Shown: positions 1-9,281, counted from the first letter of the stretch. The stretch: DNA of 64,000 nt from Phycisphaeraceae bacterium (GCA_028282805.1 JANQHD010000047.1:23218-87217), one strand, 5' to 3'. The notes: generated by a model from the letters alone, not told the origin. Numbers and translations are program-made.

Positions 1-1
1 C

Positions 2-415
2 GGTATGATGATGATGTCGGGCGGGCCCGACCCGGCCGCGGCGGCCGACGTGGTGCCCGACGACCAGGCCGAGCTGGACAAGCTGGTCGAAGTGACGATC
101 GTCGAAGGCAAGTTCGACAACCGGCGGACGGGCCGGACGTACCTGTACGACACCGAGATCGTCGTGCTGGTCCGCCAGCGCCACGCCGAGCAGCTGGCGC
201 TCGACATCGAGGCGAGCCAGACGCAGGTCTCGGTCGACGTGCAGACGATCTTCCGGCGGGCCGAGCCGGCCCACTTCCAGGAGCCGACCATGGCCACGCT
301 GACCCGGCAGGTCAAGGCCAAGCTCGACGAGCGCTTCGGCACGGACGCCGAGGACAAGCCCTTGATCGACAAGGTCTTGATCGCCAAATGTTTAGCGATC
401 CGCATGGATTATTGA
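2..415 (+). CDS. fliL: FliL-like flagellar basal-body protein, C-terminal part (5' end outside window)
   Basis: The reading frame is open at the left edge, so only the C-terminal domain (about 137 codons) is visible. The segment has a Gly/Met/Pro-rich linker followed by a FliL-like domain, with paired strands around TYLYDTEIVVLV and a conserved-looking end (LIDKVLIAKCLAI). FliL is a single-pass inner-membrane protein near the stator and MS ring; its membrane helix would lie upstream of the window. It ends 44 bp before fliN in the same direction, which supports a flagellar role. The family call rests on weak motif resemblance plus context. Confidence 0.6.
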   Translation, partial: GMMMMSGGPDPAAAADVVPDDQAELDKLVEVTIVEGKFDNRRTGRTYLYDTEIVVLVRQRHAEQLALDIEASQTQVSVDVQTIFRRAEPAHFQEPTMATLTRQVKAKLDERFGTDAEDKPLIDKVLIAKCLAIRMDY

Positions 416-459
416 GCCAAACGGGTCGGGCGGACCGATAATGGGGTAAGAGGTCAAGG

Positions 460-978
460 ATGGCCGAAGAACCTGTCACCAACGAGACGCAACCCGACGC
501 CACTACGGATTCGGTCGACGCCGCCGAGCAGGCACTCGCGGAGACCGAGCAGGCTGTCGAACAGGTCGCCGACGAGGCCCGCAACGTCGACCTGCCTAAT
601 TTCCAACAGGTCTTAGCCGACGTCGAGGCCAGCGGGCTCAACCTGCTTCAGGACGTCGACCTCAACGTCAAGATCGAGCTCGGCCGCACCCACATGCTCG
701 TCGAAGACGTGTTGCGGCTGAACGAGGGCTCCGTGGTCGAGCTGGACAAGCTCGCCGGCGACCCGGTGGACGTGTTCGTCAACGAACGCCTCGTCGCGCG
801 CGGCGAGGTCATCGTGCTCAACGACAATTTCTGCGTACGCATCAGCGAGGTGGTCGGCGACGAAACCCCCGATGCGGCCGCGACCGATAGCGCAGGACCT
901 GCGCCAACCGAATCAGACGAATCGCAGGCCGACCCACAGACCGCCGAGGTGGCGGCGGAGGCCGGCGAAGCGCAATAA
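460..978 (+). CDS. fliN: Flagellar motor switch protein FliN
   Basis: This is a 172-residue protein with an acidic Ala/Glu-rich N-terminus. A SpoA domain lies at about residues 62-135 ([20 protein letters not shown], then [13 protein letters not shown] and FCVRISEV), which is the FliN/FliM C-ring fold. FliN forms the cytoplasmic C-ring and helps dock export substrates. An acidic low-complexity tail of about 35 residues follows the SpoA domain and is longer than usual. No fliM is visible in this window; it may lie upstream. The gene is followed directly by fliO. Confidence 0.92.
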   Translation: MAEEPVTNETQPDATTDSVDAAEQALAETEQAVEQVADEARNVDLPNFQQVLADVEASGLNLLQDVDLNVKIELGRTHMLVEDVLRLNEGSVVELDKLAGDPVDVFVNERLVARGEVIVLNDNFCVRISEVVGDETPDAAATDSAGPAPTESDESQADPQTAEVAAEAGEAQ

Positions 979-1056
979 GTGCGCCCGACGGAGCACGGGT
1001 GCAACCCGAGGGTGAGGCCGCAGCGCCCGCCCGGCCGCGGCGGTGGACCCGCCGCG

Positions 1057-1842
1057 ATGACCAGCCATGGACGGCGAATGAATCGGTGGAACCGAACACC
1101 CGCGCTGGCCTGCCTTGGCCTGTTGTTGATCTGCGTCGCGCCCGCGCACGCCGACGACGCTCTCGTCCAATCCAACACCAAGCGGACCATCTCCATCGAC
1201 GACGTGCCCGCGCCGTCGCCGCAAGCCAAGCCGTCGCCCAAGCCATCGAGCGAGCCCAAAGACACGCCCAAGCCCGCCCACGAGGCCGAGCCGCTGCCGG
1301 CCCGTGAACTGCTGCCGCTCGGGCCGGTCGGCCAGCCGCTGACCAACAACACCCAACGCACCGACCACTCCACCGGCAGCTACTGGTTGCAGACGATCAC
1401 GGCGCTGGGCATCGTGATCGCGCTGATCTTCGCCCTGCGCTGGGTGATCCGCCGGCTGGGCGGCCCGGCCGCGTCGATCGGCGGCGGGGGGCTGGTCGAG
1501 GTGCTCGCCCGCACGCCCATCGGCCACAAGACCACCGTGATGTTCCTGCGCATCAACCAGCGCATCATCGTCGCGGCGCAGAGCCCCGCGGGCATCAACA
1601 CGCTTGCCGAGTTCGACGAGCCCAACGACGTGGCCGACGTGTTGCAACACGTCTCGGCCAACCAGCCGCAGAGCATCAGCCGCGGCTTCGCCAAGCTGCT
1701 CGGCCAGCACACCCGCGACGACGAGGCGCTCGCCCACGAGGCCGGCGGCGACGACGACGAGCACCTCGTCGACCGCACGCGTAGCGGCATGTCCAGCCTG
1801 ATCAGCAAGATCCGTTCCATGAAGGGGGGCGACCCGCCGTGA
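1057..1842 (+). CDS. fliO: Flagellar export apparatus protein FliO
   Basis: The protein has an N-terminal signal-like helix (ACLGLLLICVAPAHA), a Pro/Lys-rich linker, and a membrane helix (ITALGIVIALIFALRWVI). A small cytoplasmic domain follows, beginning LVEVLARTPIGHKTTVMFLR, which is typical of FliO. FliO assists assembly of the FliP pore. The frame is open back to a GTG at 979 that abuts the fliN stop. The ATG at 1057, or 1078 directly before the signal helix, is preferred because it puts the hydrophobic helix near the N-terminus. The 3' end overlaps fliP by 4 bp. Confidence 0.85.
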   Translation: MTSHGRRMNRWNRTPALACLGLLLICVAPAHADDALVQSNTKRTISIDDVPAPSPQAKPSPKPSSEPKDTPKPAHEAEPLPARELLPLGPVGQPLTNNTQRTDHSTGSYWLQTITALGIVIALIFALRWVIRRLGGPAASIGGGGLVEVLARTPIGHKTTVMFLRINQRIIVAAQSPAGINTLAEFDEPNDVADVLQHVSANQPQSISRGFAKLLGQHTRDDEALAHEAGGDDDEHLVDRTRSGMSSLISKIRSMKGGDPP

Positions 1843-2771
1843 CGCGCCCCCTCAAAACACGTGCGGCCAACCAAACTCGGCGCCGACGGCACACGCTGCG
1901 TTGGGCGCTGGCGCTGATCAGCATTTTCGTCTGGGTGGCGCCCGCGGCGAGCCAGCCGTCGCCCATCACGAGCCCGCCGGCGCCCGCCCCCGCGCCGCTT
2001 GCGCCCGACGCGCCCGATAGCCCCGGGCCGATCAACATCGACAACCCCCTCGGCGTGGTCGAGGACGCCGCCGAGGCGCTGCCGGGCTTCGAGGGCGGGC
2101 TCAGCAGCACGCTCAACGTGCTCATCCTGCTCACCGTGCTCTCGCTCGCCCCGGCGATCTTCATCCTCTGCACGAGCTTCGTGCGCATCGTGGTGGTGCT
2201 CTCGCTGCTGCGCCAGGCGATCGGCACCCAGTCGCTGCCCCCGTCGCAGGTGATCGTGGGGTTGGCGCTGTTCCTCACGTTCCTGATCATGACACCGACC
2301 TTCAAGCAGATCAACGAGACCGCGCTGCAACCGCTCAGCGAGGGGCGGATCGACCAGATGACCGCGTGGAGCCGGGCCAAGCAGCCGTTGCGCGACTTCA
2401 TGTTCGCCCAGATCGACCGCACCGGCAACTGGGAAGACGTGGTGATGGTGCTCAACTACCGCGGCGTCGACACGTCCGACCTGACCGCCCTCAACCGCAG
2501 CGACGTCGACATGCTCACGCTCATCCCCGCGTTCATCCTCAGCGAGCTGAAGACCGCGTTCATGATCGGCTTCCGCATCTACTTACCGTTCCTGATCATC
2601 GACATGATCATCTCGTCGCTGCTGATCTCGATGGGCATGCTGATGCTGCCGCCGATCCTGATCTCGCTGCCGTTCAAGCTGCTGCTGTTCGTGCTCGTCG
2701 ACGGCTGGCGCCTGGTCGTCGGCAACCTCCTGGAGAGCTTCTCCGTCGCCCAAACGACGGGGTTTACGTAA
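1839..2771 (+). CDS. fliP: Flagellar export gate protein FliP
   Basis: FliP forms the core of the flagellar type III export pore with FliQ and FliR. After a basic leader, a hydrophobic signal helix and a Pro-rich spacer, the protein shows strong FliP motifs: SLAPAIFILCTSFVRIVVVL, LRQAIGTQSLPPSQV and ALFLTFLIM. The C-terminal signature is FRIYLPFLIIDMIISSLLIS and MGMLMLPP. It starts with GTG inside the fliO stop (GTGA overlap), implying translational coupling. The visible N-terminal extension before the first core helix is about 85 residues. Confidence 0.95.
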   Translation: MTRPLKTRAANQTRRRRHTLRWALALISIFVWVAPAASQPSPITSPPAPAPAPLAPDAPDSPGPINIDNPLGVVEDAAEALPGFEGGLSSTLNVLILLTVLSLAPAIFILCTSFVRIVVVLSLLRQAIGTQSLPPSQVIVGLALFLTFLIMTPTFKQINETALQPLSEGRIDQMTAWSRAKQPLRDFMFAQIDRTGNWEDVVMVLNYRGVDTSDLTALNRSDVDMLTLIPAFILSELKTAFMIGFRIYLPFLIIDMIISSLLISMGMLMLPPILISLPFKLLLFVLVDGWRLVVGNLLESFSVAQTTGFT

Positions 2772-2785
2772 CGGGCAAAGAACTC

Positions 2786-2813
2786 GAAATCGGAAATCGG
2801 AAATCGGCAATCG
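2786..2813 (+). repeat. Heptamer tandem array (GAAATCG x3, GCAATCG x1)
   Basis: Four head-to-tail 7-mers occupy most of the 52-bp gap between fliP and fliQ. The first three are identical (GAAATCG) and the fourth differs at one base. Other heptamer arrays in this window occur at 40411, 60296, 60396, 61743 and 63049. Confidence 0.9.
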
Positions 2814-2823
2814 GAGACCCAAC

Positions 2824-3075
2824 ATGACATCCGCTGAAGCGATCGACGTGGTGCGGGAGGCGCTGTTTATCGCGTTGCTCATCAGCGCGCCCATCCTCGC
2901 GGTGGGGCTGGTCGTCGGCCTGATCATCAGCATCTTCCAGGCCGTCACCCAGATCCAGGAACAGACCCTCAGCTTCGTGCCCAAGATCTTCGCCATGGGC
3001 GCGCTGACCATCGCCATCGTGCCCTGGATCTACAACAAGATGTTCGAGTACGCCACGATCATGTTCGGCTCGTAG
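2824..3075 (+). CDS. fliQ: Flagellar export gate protein FliQ
   Basis: This is an 83-residue protein of normal family length with two membrane helices (ALFIALLISAPILAVGLVVG and IFAMGALTIAIVPWIYNK). Between them is the conserved loop SIFQAVTQIQEQTLSFVPK. FliQ wraps the FliP/FliR pore. It is separated from fliP by the heptamer array and sits 13 bp before fliR. Confidence 0.97.
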   Translation: MTSAEAIDVVREALFIALLISAPILAVGLVVGLIISIFQAVTQIQEQTLSFVPKIFAMGALTIAIVPWIYNKMFEYATIMFGS

Positions 3076-3088
3076 GGGATGCGCGCGG

Positions 3089-3865
3089 ATGAACGCCGGC
3101 CTCGAATCCATCCTGCCCCACGTGCCCGCCGCGATGATGGTGCTCTTCCGCATCGGCGGCATCTTCATCTTCGGGCCCGTCTTCGGCTCCAACGTCGTGC
3201 CCATGCGCGTCAAGGCGCTGCTCGCGCTGGTGCTCACGATCTGCGTCTACCCCATCGTGCCCCCGCAGGTGCCCATGCAGCTGAGCCTCGCCACGCTCGG
3301 CATCGCCGTCGGCAGCGAACTGCTCATCGGCGCGATCATCGGCTACGGCGCCTCGCTGCCGTTGATCGGCCTGCAGGTCGCCGGCATGGTCATGGGCCAG
3401 CAGATCGGCCTCATGGCCGCCCAGGTGTTCAACCCCGAGTTCGACGACCAGACCGAGGTGCTCGGCCAGTTCATGTTCCTCACCGCGCTGATGGCGTTCC
3501 TCATCCTCGGCGGGCACCGCGAGGTCCTCGCCGCGCTCGTCCACAGCTTCCAGTCCATCCCCCTCGGCGGCTACGCGCCCGACCACACCGTCGTCGAGTT
3601 CATCGTCGGCCTGCTCGACGCGATGTTCGAACTCGGCATCCGCGTGTCCGCGCCCCTGCTGTGCCTGGTGTTCCTCGAAACCGTGGCCATGGGCTTCGTC
3701 GCACGCACCGTGCCGCAGTTGAACATCCTCTCGCTCGGCTTCCCGATCCGCATCATCGTCGGCTTCTTCCTGCTCGTGGGCCTCAGCGCCTTGATGTTCG
3801 AGAGCGTCAGCGAGCTGATCATCCGCATGATCCACACGCTGCCCGAACTGCTGGGTTACGGCTAG
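3089..3865 (+). CDS. fliR: Flagellar export gate protein FliR
   Basis: This 258-residue polytopic membrane protein matches FliR, with the N-terminal motif VLFRIGGIFIFGPVFGSNVV, PMRVKALLAL, GSELLIGAIIGYGASLPLIG and the charged segment FNPEFDDQTEVLGQF. The ATG at 3089 follows a GGGGAT stretch near the fliQ stop. FliR completes the FliPQR core. Its 3' end is followed by a 36-bp gap before flhB. Confidence 0.96.
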   Translation: MNAGLESILPHVPAAMMVLFRIGGIFIFGPVFGSNVVPMRVKALLALVLTICVYPIVPPQVPMQLSLATLGIAVGSELLIGAIIGYGASLPLIGLQVAGMVMGQQIGLMAAQVFNPEFDDQTEVLGQFMFLTALMAFLILGGHREVLAALVHSFQSIPLGGYAPDHTVVEFIVGLLDAMFELGIRVSAPLLCLVFLETVAMGFVARTVPQLNILSLGFPIRIIVGFFLLVGLSALMFESVSELIIRMIHTLPELLGYG

Positions 3866-3901
3866 CGGTTAAACATTTTGATCCACGATTGAGGTGACGA
3901 C

Positions 3902-4981
3902 TTGCCCGACAGCACCGGCGAAAAAACCGAAGCCCCCACCCCGCGCAGGCTCCAGGAAGCGCGCAACGACGGGCAGGTGGCGCGCAGCCAGGACCTGACC
4001 GCCGCGCTGACCCTGCTCGGCGGCGTGCTGCTGCTCGGCGTGTTCGCCAGCCAGATGTTCGGCGGTATGAAGCTCATCATCCGCGCCGCGCTCGGCGGCG
4101 AGTGGGTCAGCGAGCCCGGCGTCAACGAAGAGTTCGAGCACCTCTCGGCCCTCGTCGTGACCACCAGCGCCCAGACGCTGGCGCCGATCGTCATCGGCCT
4201 GTTCGCGCTGGCGATCGTCGGCAACGTCGTCCAGTTCGGCTTCCTGTTCACCTTGAAACCGATCGCCCCCAAGTTCAGCAAGATCAATCCCGCCAAGGGC
4301 TTACAGAACCTATTCTCTGCCCGCAGCCTCATGCGGCTGGTCATGTCGCTCGGCAAGGTGTTCATCGTGCTCGTGGTCGCGGTCATCTACATCTACCTCG
4401 ACATGCCCAAGGTCATGGCGCTGGGCTACCTCGAGCTGATGCCCATGGTCGCCGCGGCCAGCTCCTTGGTGTTCTGGTTGAGCATCAAGATCGCGGTGGT
4501 GTTGATCCTGCTGGCGATCCTGGACTTCGCCTACCAGAAGTTCCAGTTCGAGCGCGACCAGCGCATGACCAAGGAAGAGGTCAAGCAGGAGATGAAGAAC
4601 ATGGAGGGCGACCCGCTCGTCAAGCAGCGCCGCGCAAAAGTTGCGCGGCAGCTGGCGATGCAGCGCATGGGCCAGGCCGTGCCGCAGGCGGACGTGGTCG
4701 TGACCAACCCCACGCACTTCGCGGTCGCGCTGAAGTACGACGACGACATGGCCGCGCCGAAGGTGGTGGCCAAGGGCGCCGACCTGATGGCGATGCGCAT
4801 CCGCCAGCTCGCGACGGCGCACGGCGTGCCGATCGTGGAGCGCCCGCCGCTGGCGCGCGCGTTGTACCGCTACGTCGAGGTCGGGCAAGAAATTCCCGAG
4901 AAGTTCTATTCCGCGGTCGCGGAAATACTCGCCTACGTGTATCGTATAAGCGGCAAGTCGAAAGCTGCCGTCGCCGGGTAA
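3902..4981 (+). CDS. flhB: Flagellar export switch protein FlhB
   Basis: The protein is 359 residues long. The N-terminal KTEAPTPRRLQEARNDGQVA motif is diagnostic of FlhB. Four membrane helices follow, then a cytoplasmic domain with the NPTH autocleavage site (VVVTNPTHFAVALKYD) that controls the switch from rod/hook to filament export. The start codon is TTG at 3902, supported by a GAGGTGA Shine-Dalgarno at about -9 and by alignment of the N-terminal motif; no ATG lies nearby in frame. Confidence 0.97.
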   Translation: MPDSTGEKTEAPTPRRLQEARNDGQVARSQDLTAALTLLGGVLLLGVFASQMFGGMKLIIRAALGGEWVSEPGVNEEFEHLSALVVTTSAQTLAPIVIGLFALAIVGNVVQFGFLFTLKPIAPKFSKINPAKGLQNLFSARSLMRLVMSLGKVFIVLVVAVIYIYLDMPKVMALGYLELMPMVAAASSLVFWLSIKIAVVLILLAILDFAYQKFQFERDQRMTKEEVKQEMKNMEGDPLVKQRRAKVARQLAMQRMGQAVPQADVVVTNPTHFAVALKYDDDMAAPKVVAKGADLMAMRIRQLATAHGVPIVERPPLARALYRYVEVGQEIPEKFYSAVAEILAYVYRISGKSKAAVAG

Positions 4982-5037
4982 GGAGTACCCGGCCGCAGCG
5001 CTGAATCCAGCGCAACGTTTGAGCATGGAAGCTCGTA

Positions 5038-7215
5038 GTGACTGACGCGGCCCACATGTCGTTACCCCGTTGGATGCACGCGGCCAAGCGGTACGCGTCG
5101 CTGGCGGTGCCCATCGGCCTGATCATGCTCATCGGGGTGATCATCGTGCCGCTGCCGCCGGTGGTGATGGACGTGCTCATCGCGGCCAACCTCTCGCTCG
5201 CCGCGGTCGTCCTGCTGACGACCGTCTACGTTAAAAGCCCGCTCGACTTCTCCGTCTTCCCGTCGCTGCTGCTGGCCACCACGCTCTTCCGCCTGGTGCT
5301 CAACGTCGCGTCGACGCGGTTGATCCTCTCGGCCGACGCGTCGAGCCCCGACCAGGTCACCGGCGTCGCGGGCGAGGTGATCCAGGCGTTCGGCTCGTTC
5401 GTCACCGCGGGCAACGTCATCGTCGGCACGATCATCTTCATCATCCTCATCGTCGTGCAGTTCGTCGTGATCACCAAGGGCGCGACGCGCATCAGCGAGG
5501 TCGCCGCGCGGTTCACGCTCGACGGCATGCCCGGCAAGCAGATGGCCATCGACGCCGACCTCAACGCCGGCATCATCTCCGAGACCGAGGCGCGCCGGCG
5601 GCGCGACGAGATCACACGCGAGGCCGACTTCTACGGCGCGATGGACGGTGCGTCGAAGTTCGTGCGCGGCGACGCCATCGCCGGCATCATCATCACCATC
5701 ATCAACATCGTCGGCGGGTTCGCGATCGGCGTGTTCGAAAAGGGCTGGGAGATCGGCGACGCGGTGTCGGCGTTCACCATGCTCACCATCGGCGACGGGC
5801 TGGTCAGCCAAGTGCCGTCGTTCATCATCGCCATCGCCGCGGGCCTGATCGTCACCCGCTCGTCGAACGAGCGCGACCTGGGCCACGAGCTGACCGGGCA
5901 GCTGACCAGCCGGCCGGTGGCGCTGTTCATCACCGCGGGTTTTCTGGGGGTGCTGGCGTTCACGGGCATGCCGGCGCTGCCGCTGCTGCTCATCGGCTCG
6001 GGCATCGGCACGCTGGCGTTCTTCATGACCCGCAACGCCAGGCAGCGCGTCGCCGCCGAGGCCGCCAGCCAGCGCGCCGCGGCCAGCGAACCCAAGGGCC
6101 CGCCGCCGGTCGAGCAGCTGCTCAACGTCGACACCATGGAGCTCGAGCTCGGCTACGCGCTGGTGCGGTTGGCCGACGCGTCGCAGGGCGGCGACCTGCT
6201 CGACCGCATCGGCATGATGCGCCGGCAGATCGCCGTGGAGCTCGGGTTGATCGTGCCGCCGATCCGTATTCACGACAACATGCAGATGCAATCGAACACG
6301 TACCAGATCAAGCTGCGCGGCAACACGATCGCGACCAACGAGATCTACGCCGACAAGTGTCTGGCGATGGACTCGGGGCTCGCGACGGCGCCGATCGAGG
6401 GCATCAAGACGCGCGAGCCGGCGTTCGGGCTCGACGCGTGGTGGATCGAGCAGGGCCAGAAGGCCCACGCCGAGACGCTCAACTACACCGTGGTCGACGC
6501 GACGCTGGTGTTGGCCACGCACCTGACGGAAGTGATCAAGACGCACGCCGAGGAACTGCTCACGCGCGAGGAGACCGGCAACCTGGTCGAACAGCTCAAG
6601 GAGAACTCGCCGAAGCTGGTCGAAGAGGTGGTCGACAAGGTCATCAAGCCCGGCGACCTTCAGAAGGTGATGCAGTCGTTGCTGCGCGAGCGGGTGCCGA
6701 TCCGCGACATGGAGGCGATCGTCGAGACGCTGGCCGACTGGGCGCCGCGGACGCAAGACCTGGACGTGCTGACCGAGTACGTGCGCAACGCGCTGCGGCG
6801 GACGATCTGCAACCAGTACATCGAGACCGACGTCGAGACCGGCGCGTCGCGGCTGTTCTGCGTGACGCTGGACCCGGCGCTGGAGGACATGGTCAACGGC
6901 TACATCGCGCGCGACGCGGCGGGCACGTCGATGAGCATGCCGCCGGCGGTGGCCAACCGCGTGACGACCGCCGTGCTCGCGGAGTTGCAGAAACTGATTT
7001 CGACCGGCCACCACCCGCTGGTGCTCGCCTCGCCGCAGGTGCGGGCGCAGGTGCGTCAGCTGCTCGAGCCGCACCTGCCCAACGTGGCGGTGCTGGCGTA
7101 CAACGAGGTGTCGAAGGGGGTTGAGGTCGAGTCGATGGGGCTCGTGCACTTGGAACCACAGGGGGGCGACGCGCCGCTTGAGGCGGTGGCGGAGCCGCAA
7201 GGGGTGAAGCTTTGA
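5038..7215 (+). CDS. flhA: Flagellar export protein FlhA
   Basis: This 725-residue protein has eight predicted N-terminal membrane helices. The FHIPEP-region motifs are TTVYVKSPLDFSVFPSLLLA, TTLFRLVLNVASTRLIL and DGMPGKQMAIDADLNAG. A long cytoplasmic domain then binds chaperone-substrate complexes. FlhA is the export platform and proton-using subunit. It starts at GTG 5038 with GGAAG upstream. The 3' end overlaps flhF (TTGA), so the two are translationally coupled. Confidence 0.97.
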   Translation: MTDAAHMSLPRWMHAAKRYASLAVPIGLIMLIGVIIVPLPPVVMDVLIAANLSLAAVVLLTTVYVKSPLDFSVFPSLLLATTLFRLVLNVASTRLILSADASSPDQVTGVAGEVIQAFGSFVTAGNVIVGTIIFIILIVVQFVVITKGATRISEVAARFTLDGMPGKQMAIDADLNAGIISETEARRRRDEITREADFYGAMDGASKFVRGDAIAGIIITIINIVGGFAIGVFEKGWEIGDAVSAFTMLTIGDGLVSQVPSFIIAIAAGLIVTRSSNERDLGHELTGQLTSRPVALFITAGFLGVLAFTGMPALPLLLIGSGIGTLAFFMTRNARQRVAAEAASQRAAASEPKGPPPVEQLLNVDTMELELGYALVRLADASQGGDLLDRIGMMRRQIAVELGLIVPPIRIHDNMQMQSNTYQIKLRGNTIATNEIYADKCLAMDSGLATAPIEGIKTREPAFGLDAWWIEQGQKAHAETLNYTVVDATLVLATHLTEVIKTHAEELLTREETGNLVEQLKENSPKLVEEVVDKVIKPGDLQKVMQSLLRERVPIRDMEAIVETLADWAPRTQDLDVLTEYVRNALRRTICNQYIETDVETGASRLFCVTLDPALEDMVNGYIARDAAGTSMSMPPAVANRVTTAVLAELQKLISTGHHPLVLASPQVRAQVRQLLEPHLPNVAVLAYNEVSKGVEVESMGLVHLEPQGGDAPLEAVAEPQGVKL

Positions 7216-8414
7216 ACGTCAAGACGTACCAGGCACCGACGATGAACCAGGCGCTGTCGCTGGTCAAGCGAGAGCTCGGCGGCGAGGCGGTGATCCTTCA
7301 CACCCGGCAGTTCAAGCGGGGCGGGGTGTGGGGCATCGGCGCCAAGGCGGTGGTGGAGGTGACCGCGGCGACGGACGTCAACGTCACGCCGCGGAAGCGC
7401 AAGGCGGGGCAAAGCGCTAAGCCGCAAGCGGCGGGGCCGACCACGCCCGCGCTGCACCTGCTGGCCAAGGCGTACGGCCAACAGCCCGCGCCGCAACCGC
7501 AAGCGCCCGTGGCCGTGGTCAACACGCCCGACCCGCAGCTCGCCGAAGAATTGAAACAGATCAAGCGCATGGTGCGCCAGGTCGTTAGCACGACGCGCGA
7601 GCAGGCGACGCCGGCCATGCCCGACAACCTCGTCGACCACTACGTGCAGCTGATCGAGCAGGAGTTGGCCGAGGAGCTGGCGCAGGAGGTGATGGACAGC
7701 GTCGCGCTGAACACCGAGGGCTTGGACGAAGACGACATGCGTCAGGTGATCGCCGAGGAGGTCGCCAAGCTCGTGGCGGTGGACGACCGCGACCTGGTCG
7801 AGTCGCGCCCCGACGACGGCCGGCCGCGTACGATCGCGCTGATCGGGCCGACCGGCGTGGGCAAGACAACGACGATCGCGAAGCTCGCGGCGACGTTCAA
7901 GCTCAAGCAGAAGCTGAACGTGGCGATGATCACGATCGACACGTACCGCATCGCGGCGGTGGACCAGCTGCGCACGTACGCCGACATCATCGGCCTGCCG
8001 CTGCACATCGTGAACAGCCCGATGCAGATGGCGGGCGCGATCGAGCGGTGCCACGGGTACGACGTGGTGCTGATCGACACCGCCGGCCGCAGCCCGAAGG
8101 ACGCGGAGAAGCTGGACCAGCTGCGGGCCTTCATCGACGCGGCCAAGCCCCACGAGGTGCACCTGGTGCTCAGCTCGACGGCCAGCGAATCGGTGATGAT
8201 GGAGGCGGCGGACCGGTTTGGGGCGATCCGCACAGACCGGGTGATTTTTACTAAAATGGACGAAGCGGTGAACTTCGGCGTGGTGCTGAACGTGATCCGC
8301 CGGGTCAACAAGAAGCTGAGCTACATCACCACCGGTCAGGAGGTGCCGCACGACATCGAGCGTGGCGAGCCCCGCCGGCTGGCGGAACTGATACTCGGAA
8401 AAAGGTTGGGTTAA
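7212..8414 (+). CDS. flhF: Flagellar biosynthesis SRP-type GTPase FlhF
   Basis: This 400-residue SRP-family GTPase sets flagellar number and position. The N-terminal segment (TMNQALSLVKRELGGEAVIL) and a Pro/Ala/Gln-rich linker (about residues 60-100) precede the NG domain. The NG domain carries GPTGVGKTTTIAKLAA (G1), DTYRIAAVDQLRTYA and DTAGRSP. The start is TTG at 7212, overlapping the flhA stop. The linker contains an 18-nt sequence (7415-7432) found again in reverse orientation at 41424-41441 outside genes. Confidence 0.95.
   Translation: MNVKTYQAPTMNQALSLVKRELGGEAVILHTRQFKRGGVWGIGAKAVVEVTAATDVNVTPRKRKAGQSAKPQAAGPTTPALHLLAKAYGQQPAPQPQAPVAVVNTPDPQLAEELKQIKRMVRQVVSTTREQATPAMPDNLVDHYVQLIEQELAEELAQEVMDSVALNTEGLDEDDMRQVIAEEVAKLVAVDDRDLVESRPDDGRPRTIALIGPTGVGKTTTIAKLAATFKLKQKLNVAMITIDTYRIAAVDQLRTYADIIGLPLHIVNSPMQMAGAIERCHGYDVVLIDTAGRSPKDAEKLDQLRAFIDAAKPHEVHLVLSSTASESVMMEAADRFGAIRTDRVIFTKMDEAVNFGVVLNVIRRVNKKLSYITTGQEVPHDIERGEPRRLAELILGKRLG
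7415..7432 (+). repeat. 18-nt hairpin element CGCTAAGCCGCAAGCGGC inside flhF linker
   Basis: The stretch contains a GCCGC-AA-GCGGC hairpin preceded by CGCTAA. It is identical over 18 nt to the reverse complement of 41424-41441. In flhF it is read in the low-complexity linker between the N-terminal segment and the GTPase domain. Confidence 0.7.
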
Positions 8415-9281
8415 GTGTCATTGGATCAGGCCAGTGAACTCCGTCGTTTGGTTTCGCAGGGCGACCGCGCCGCGGGCAAAGGTAAGCCTGCGCGGGTGCT
8501 GGCGATCACGAGCGGCAAGGGGGGCGTTGGTAAGTCCAACGTGGCGGTCAACTTAGCGGCACGCCTGGCCACGATGGGCCGGCGCGTGGTGCTGATGGAC
8601 GCCGATTTGGGCATGGCCAACGCGGACGTGCTGGCCAATGTGACGGCAAAGGCGAACCTGGCGCACGTCGTGGCCGGCCGGCGTCGGTTGGACGAGGCGA
8701 TCTGCGAGGGGCCGGGCGGCTTTCGGCTGGTGCCGGGCGCGTCGGGCCTGGCGCAGATGGCGAACCTCAGCGAGTTCGAGCGGGCGCGGATGGTGGAGCT
8801 GATGCGTCACCTCGACGCGTCGGCGGACCTGATCATCATCGACACCGGCGCGGGGCTGAGCCCCAACGTGTTGAGCTTCGTGCTCGCCGCGGACGAAGCG
8901 GTTGTGGTCACGACGCCGGAGCCCACGGCGATCACCGACGCGTACGCGATGGTCAAGACGATCAGCAGGCGCAAAGAGTGCGCGACGGTCAACCTGTTGG
9001 TCAACATGGCGCGCGACCGCGCCGAGGGTCGGCGGGTGTTCGAGCGGATCAACGCGGTGGGGCGGCGTTTTCTCGGACTTTCGCTGCGCGACGCGGGTTG
9101 TGTGCTGGCCGACCCGAAGGTCGCGCACGCCGTGCGCCAGCGCAAGCCGTTCGTGTTGGACGACCCGGACTGTCCGGCGAGCCTGTGCATCACGCAGCTG
9201 GCGCACAAGATCGACCGCCACGCCAGCGCGCCGCGCGCGAAAGGTTTTATCCGGCGCATGGCGAATTGGCTTGCAGGATAG
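8415..9281 (+). CDS. flhG: MinD/ParA-family ATPase FlhG (FleN/YlxH)
   Basis: This 288-residue MinD-like ATPase is the usual partner and antagonist of FlhF. It has the deviant Walker A ITSGKGGVGKSNVAVNLA, the VLMDADLGMANADVL motif, IIIDTGAGL (Walker B) and TTPEPTAITDAYA. It begins with GTG at 8415 directly after the flhF stop. A basic amphipathic-looking C-terminus (GFIRRMANWLAG) could act as a membrane-targeting helix. Confidence 0.93.
   Translation: MSLDQASELRRLVSQGDRAAGKGKPARVLAITSGKGGVGKSNVAVNLAARLATMGRRVVLMDADLGMANADVLANVTAKANLAHVVAGRRRLDEAICEGPGGFRLVPGASGLAQMANLSEFERARMVELMRHLDASADLIIIDTGAGLSPNVLSFVLAADEAVVVTTPEPTAITDAYAMVKTISRRKECATVNLLVNMARDRAEGRRVFERINAVGRRFLGLSLRDAGCVLADPKVAHAVRQRKPFVLDDPDCPASLCITQLAHKIDRHASAPRAKGFIRRMANWLAG

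Noticed and set aside
5062..7200. Long leftward open frame (712 codons) opposite flhA
   Set aside because: Antisense shadow of a clearly conserved flagellar gene; Arg/His/Asp-rich translation without domains.
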